From Bacteroidota bacterium (GTDB lineage Bacteria > Bacteroidota > Bacteroidia > UBA7662 > CANHCV01), in assembly GCA_947459245.1 (NCBI GenBank), contig CANHCV010000018.1, positions 1 to 41,882 of the forward strand: a DNA stretch of 41,882 nucleotides. The letters are read 5' to 3'. The notes under the pieces were generated by a model, which was given only the letters and a program-made list of their open reading frames with translations, ran no database searches and had not been told where the DNA came from. Within the stretch, counting starts at the first letter, position 1. Every line of letters begins with the position of its first letter. Below, piece by piece: positions 41,647 to 41,882 of this stretch. A program made the translations under genes and the position numbers.

Positions 41647-41882
41647 GCTATTTCTTCAACCAGAAATCGGACTTCTGCGCCATCAGAGTTCCACTCTAAA
41701 ACTTGAATTTTTACGTTTTGCTTAAAATAATGGGCACTGGCATCAATCAAACCTTCTGCAAATGGGAACATTTTTCGTTGAGAACGATAAATCATCTCAA
41801 TCATGGATTCGGTTTTACGAACGGTTTCAAATTGAGGCAATTCAGCATCGGGATAAAGTTTCATAACTTCAATATGGATGTA
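41643..41882 (-). CDS. H-NOX heme-based gas sensor, C-terminal part (runs off the right edge)
   Basis: The last 79 residues of a protein are visible; its 5' part lies outside the window. The sequence contains VMKLYPDAELPQFE and, at 41775-41789, YRSQR, which is the Tyr-x-Ser-x-Arg motif that binds the heme propionates in H-NOX (heme NO/oxygen-binding, HNOB) proteins. GLIDASAHYF and the following strand pair match the C-terminal end of the domain. The proximal histidine lies before the visible part. H-NOX proteins bind NO or oxygen and regulate partner kinases or cyclases. The stop overlaps the start of the hybrid kinase by 4 bases (ATGA), the usual arrangement of an H-NOX with its kinase. Confidence 0.88.
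   Translation of the reverse strand, partial: YIHIEVMKLYPDAELPQFETVRKTESMIEMIYRSQRKMFPFAEGLIDASAHYFKQNVKIQVLEWNSDGAEVRFLVEEIA

Overview
The window looks like a chromosomal segment of a Bacteroidota bacterium, most likely of the order Flavobacteriales. The evidence is the gene content (a parA-parB-DUF5683-dapB-lepB run, DUF6702, a long 446-residue signal peptidase I, TonB-dependent receptors), the A/T-rich leaders without clear Shine-Dalgarno sequences, and several promoters of the Bacteroidota type (TTG, 18-20 bases, TAnnTTTG). I see no rRNA, tRNA, CRISPR array, insertion sequence or integrase. No stretch longer than 300 bases lacks a gene.

Layout. 1-3345 (minus): a 3'-truncated MuiA-like DUF4139/4140 gene, an M1 aminopeptidase and a HupE/UreJ-type membrane protein. 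3399-6200 (plus): DUF6702, an adenosine deaminase-family enzyme, a small membrane protein and a glutathione peroxidase lipoprotein, closed by a perfect-palindrome terminator. 6218-10449 (plus): a 1227-residue SF1 helicase with a DUF4011-like N-terminus, then hypoxanthine phosphoribosyltransferase. 10477-15307 (plus): a tightly packed operon of a bi-domain oxidoreductase, a TauE/SafE permease and a seven-heme cytochrome c lipoprotein with TPRs. 15365-15757: a DUF2809 membrane protein with its own promoter.

15805-21534 (plus) is the most unusual region. A promoter is followed by four genes, each overlapping the next by exactly 4 bases: a cytochrome P450, a lipoyl-less E2-type acyltransferase, a fusion of a fatty acid hydroxylase/sterol desaturase to a GH3-type acyl-adenylating amide synthetase, and an enolase-superfamily (MLE subgroup) enzyme. 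This reads as an undescribed small-molecule or lipid pathway: oxygenation, acyl activation and conjugation, acyl transfer, and a proton-abstraction step.

21531-25761 (minus) is the housekeeping run parA-parB-DUF5683-dapB-lepB, meeting the previous operon at a shared TTAA double stop. 25861-27829 (plus): an orphan peptide-binding lipoprotein and a DUF1801 protein. 27878-34688 (plus): a compact locus of an outer-membrane barrel protein, a half-size PstS-like protein, a membrane histidine kinase, a single-domain response regulator, a small secreted protein and a heme-type TonB-dependent receptor. This suggests sensing coupled to outer-membrane uptake. 34723-36920 (minus): ftsY and fumarylacetoacetase. 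37113-38399 (plus): citrate synthase. 38476-41882 (minus): a soluble hybrid histidine kinase with four PAS domains, overlapping by 4 bases the end of an H-NOX gene that runs off the window, so it is probably a nitric oxide (or oxygen) sensing pair.

All family calls come from reading motifs in the translated sequence; no database search was run.
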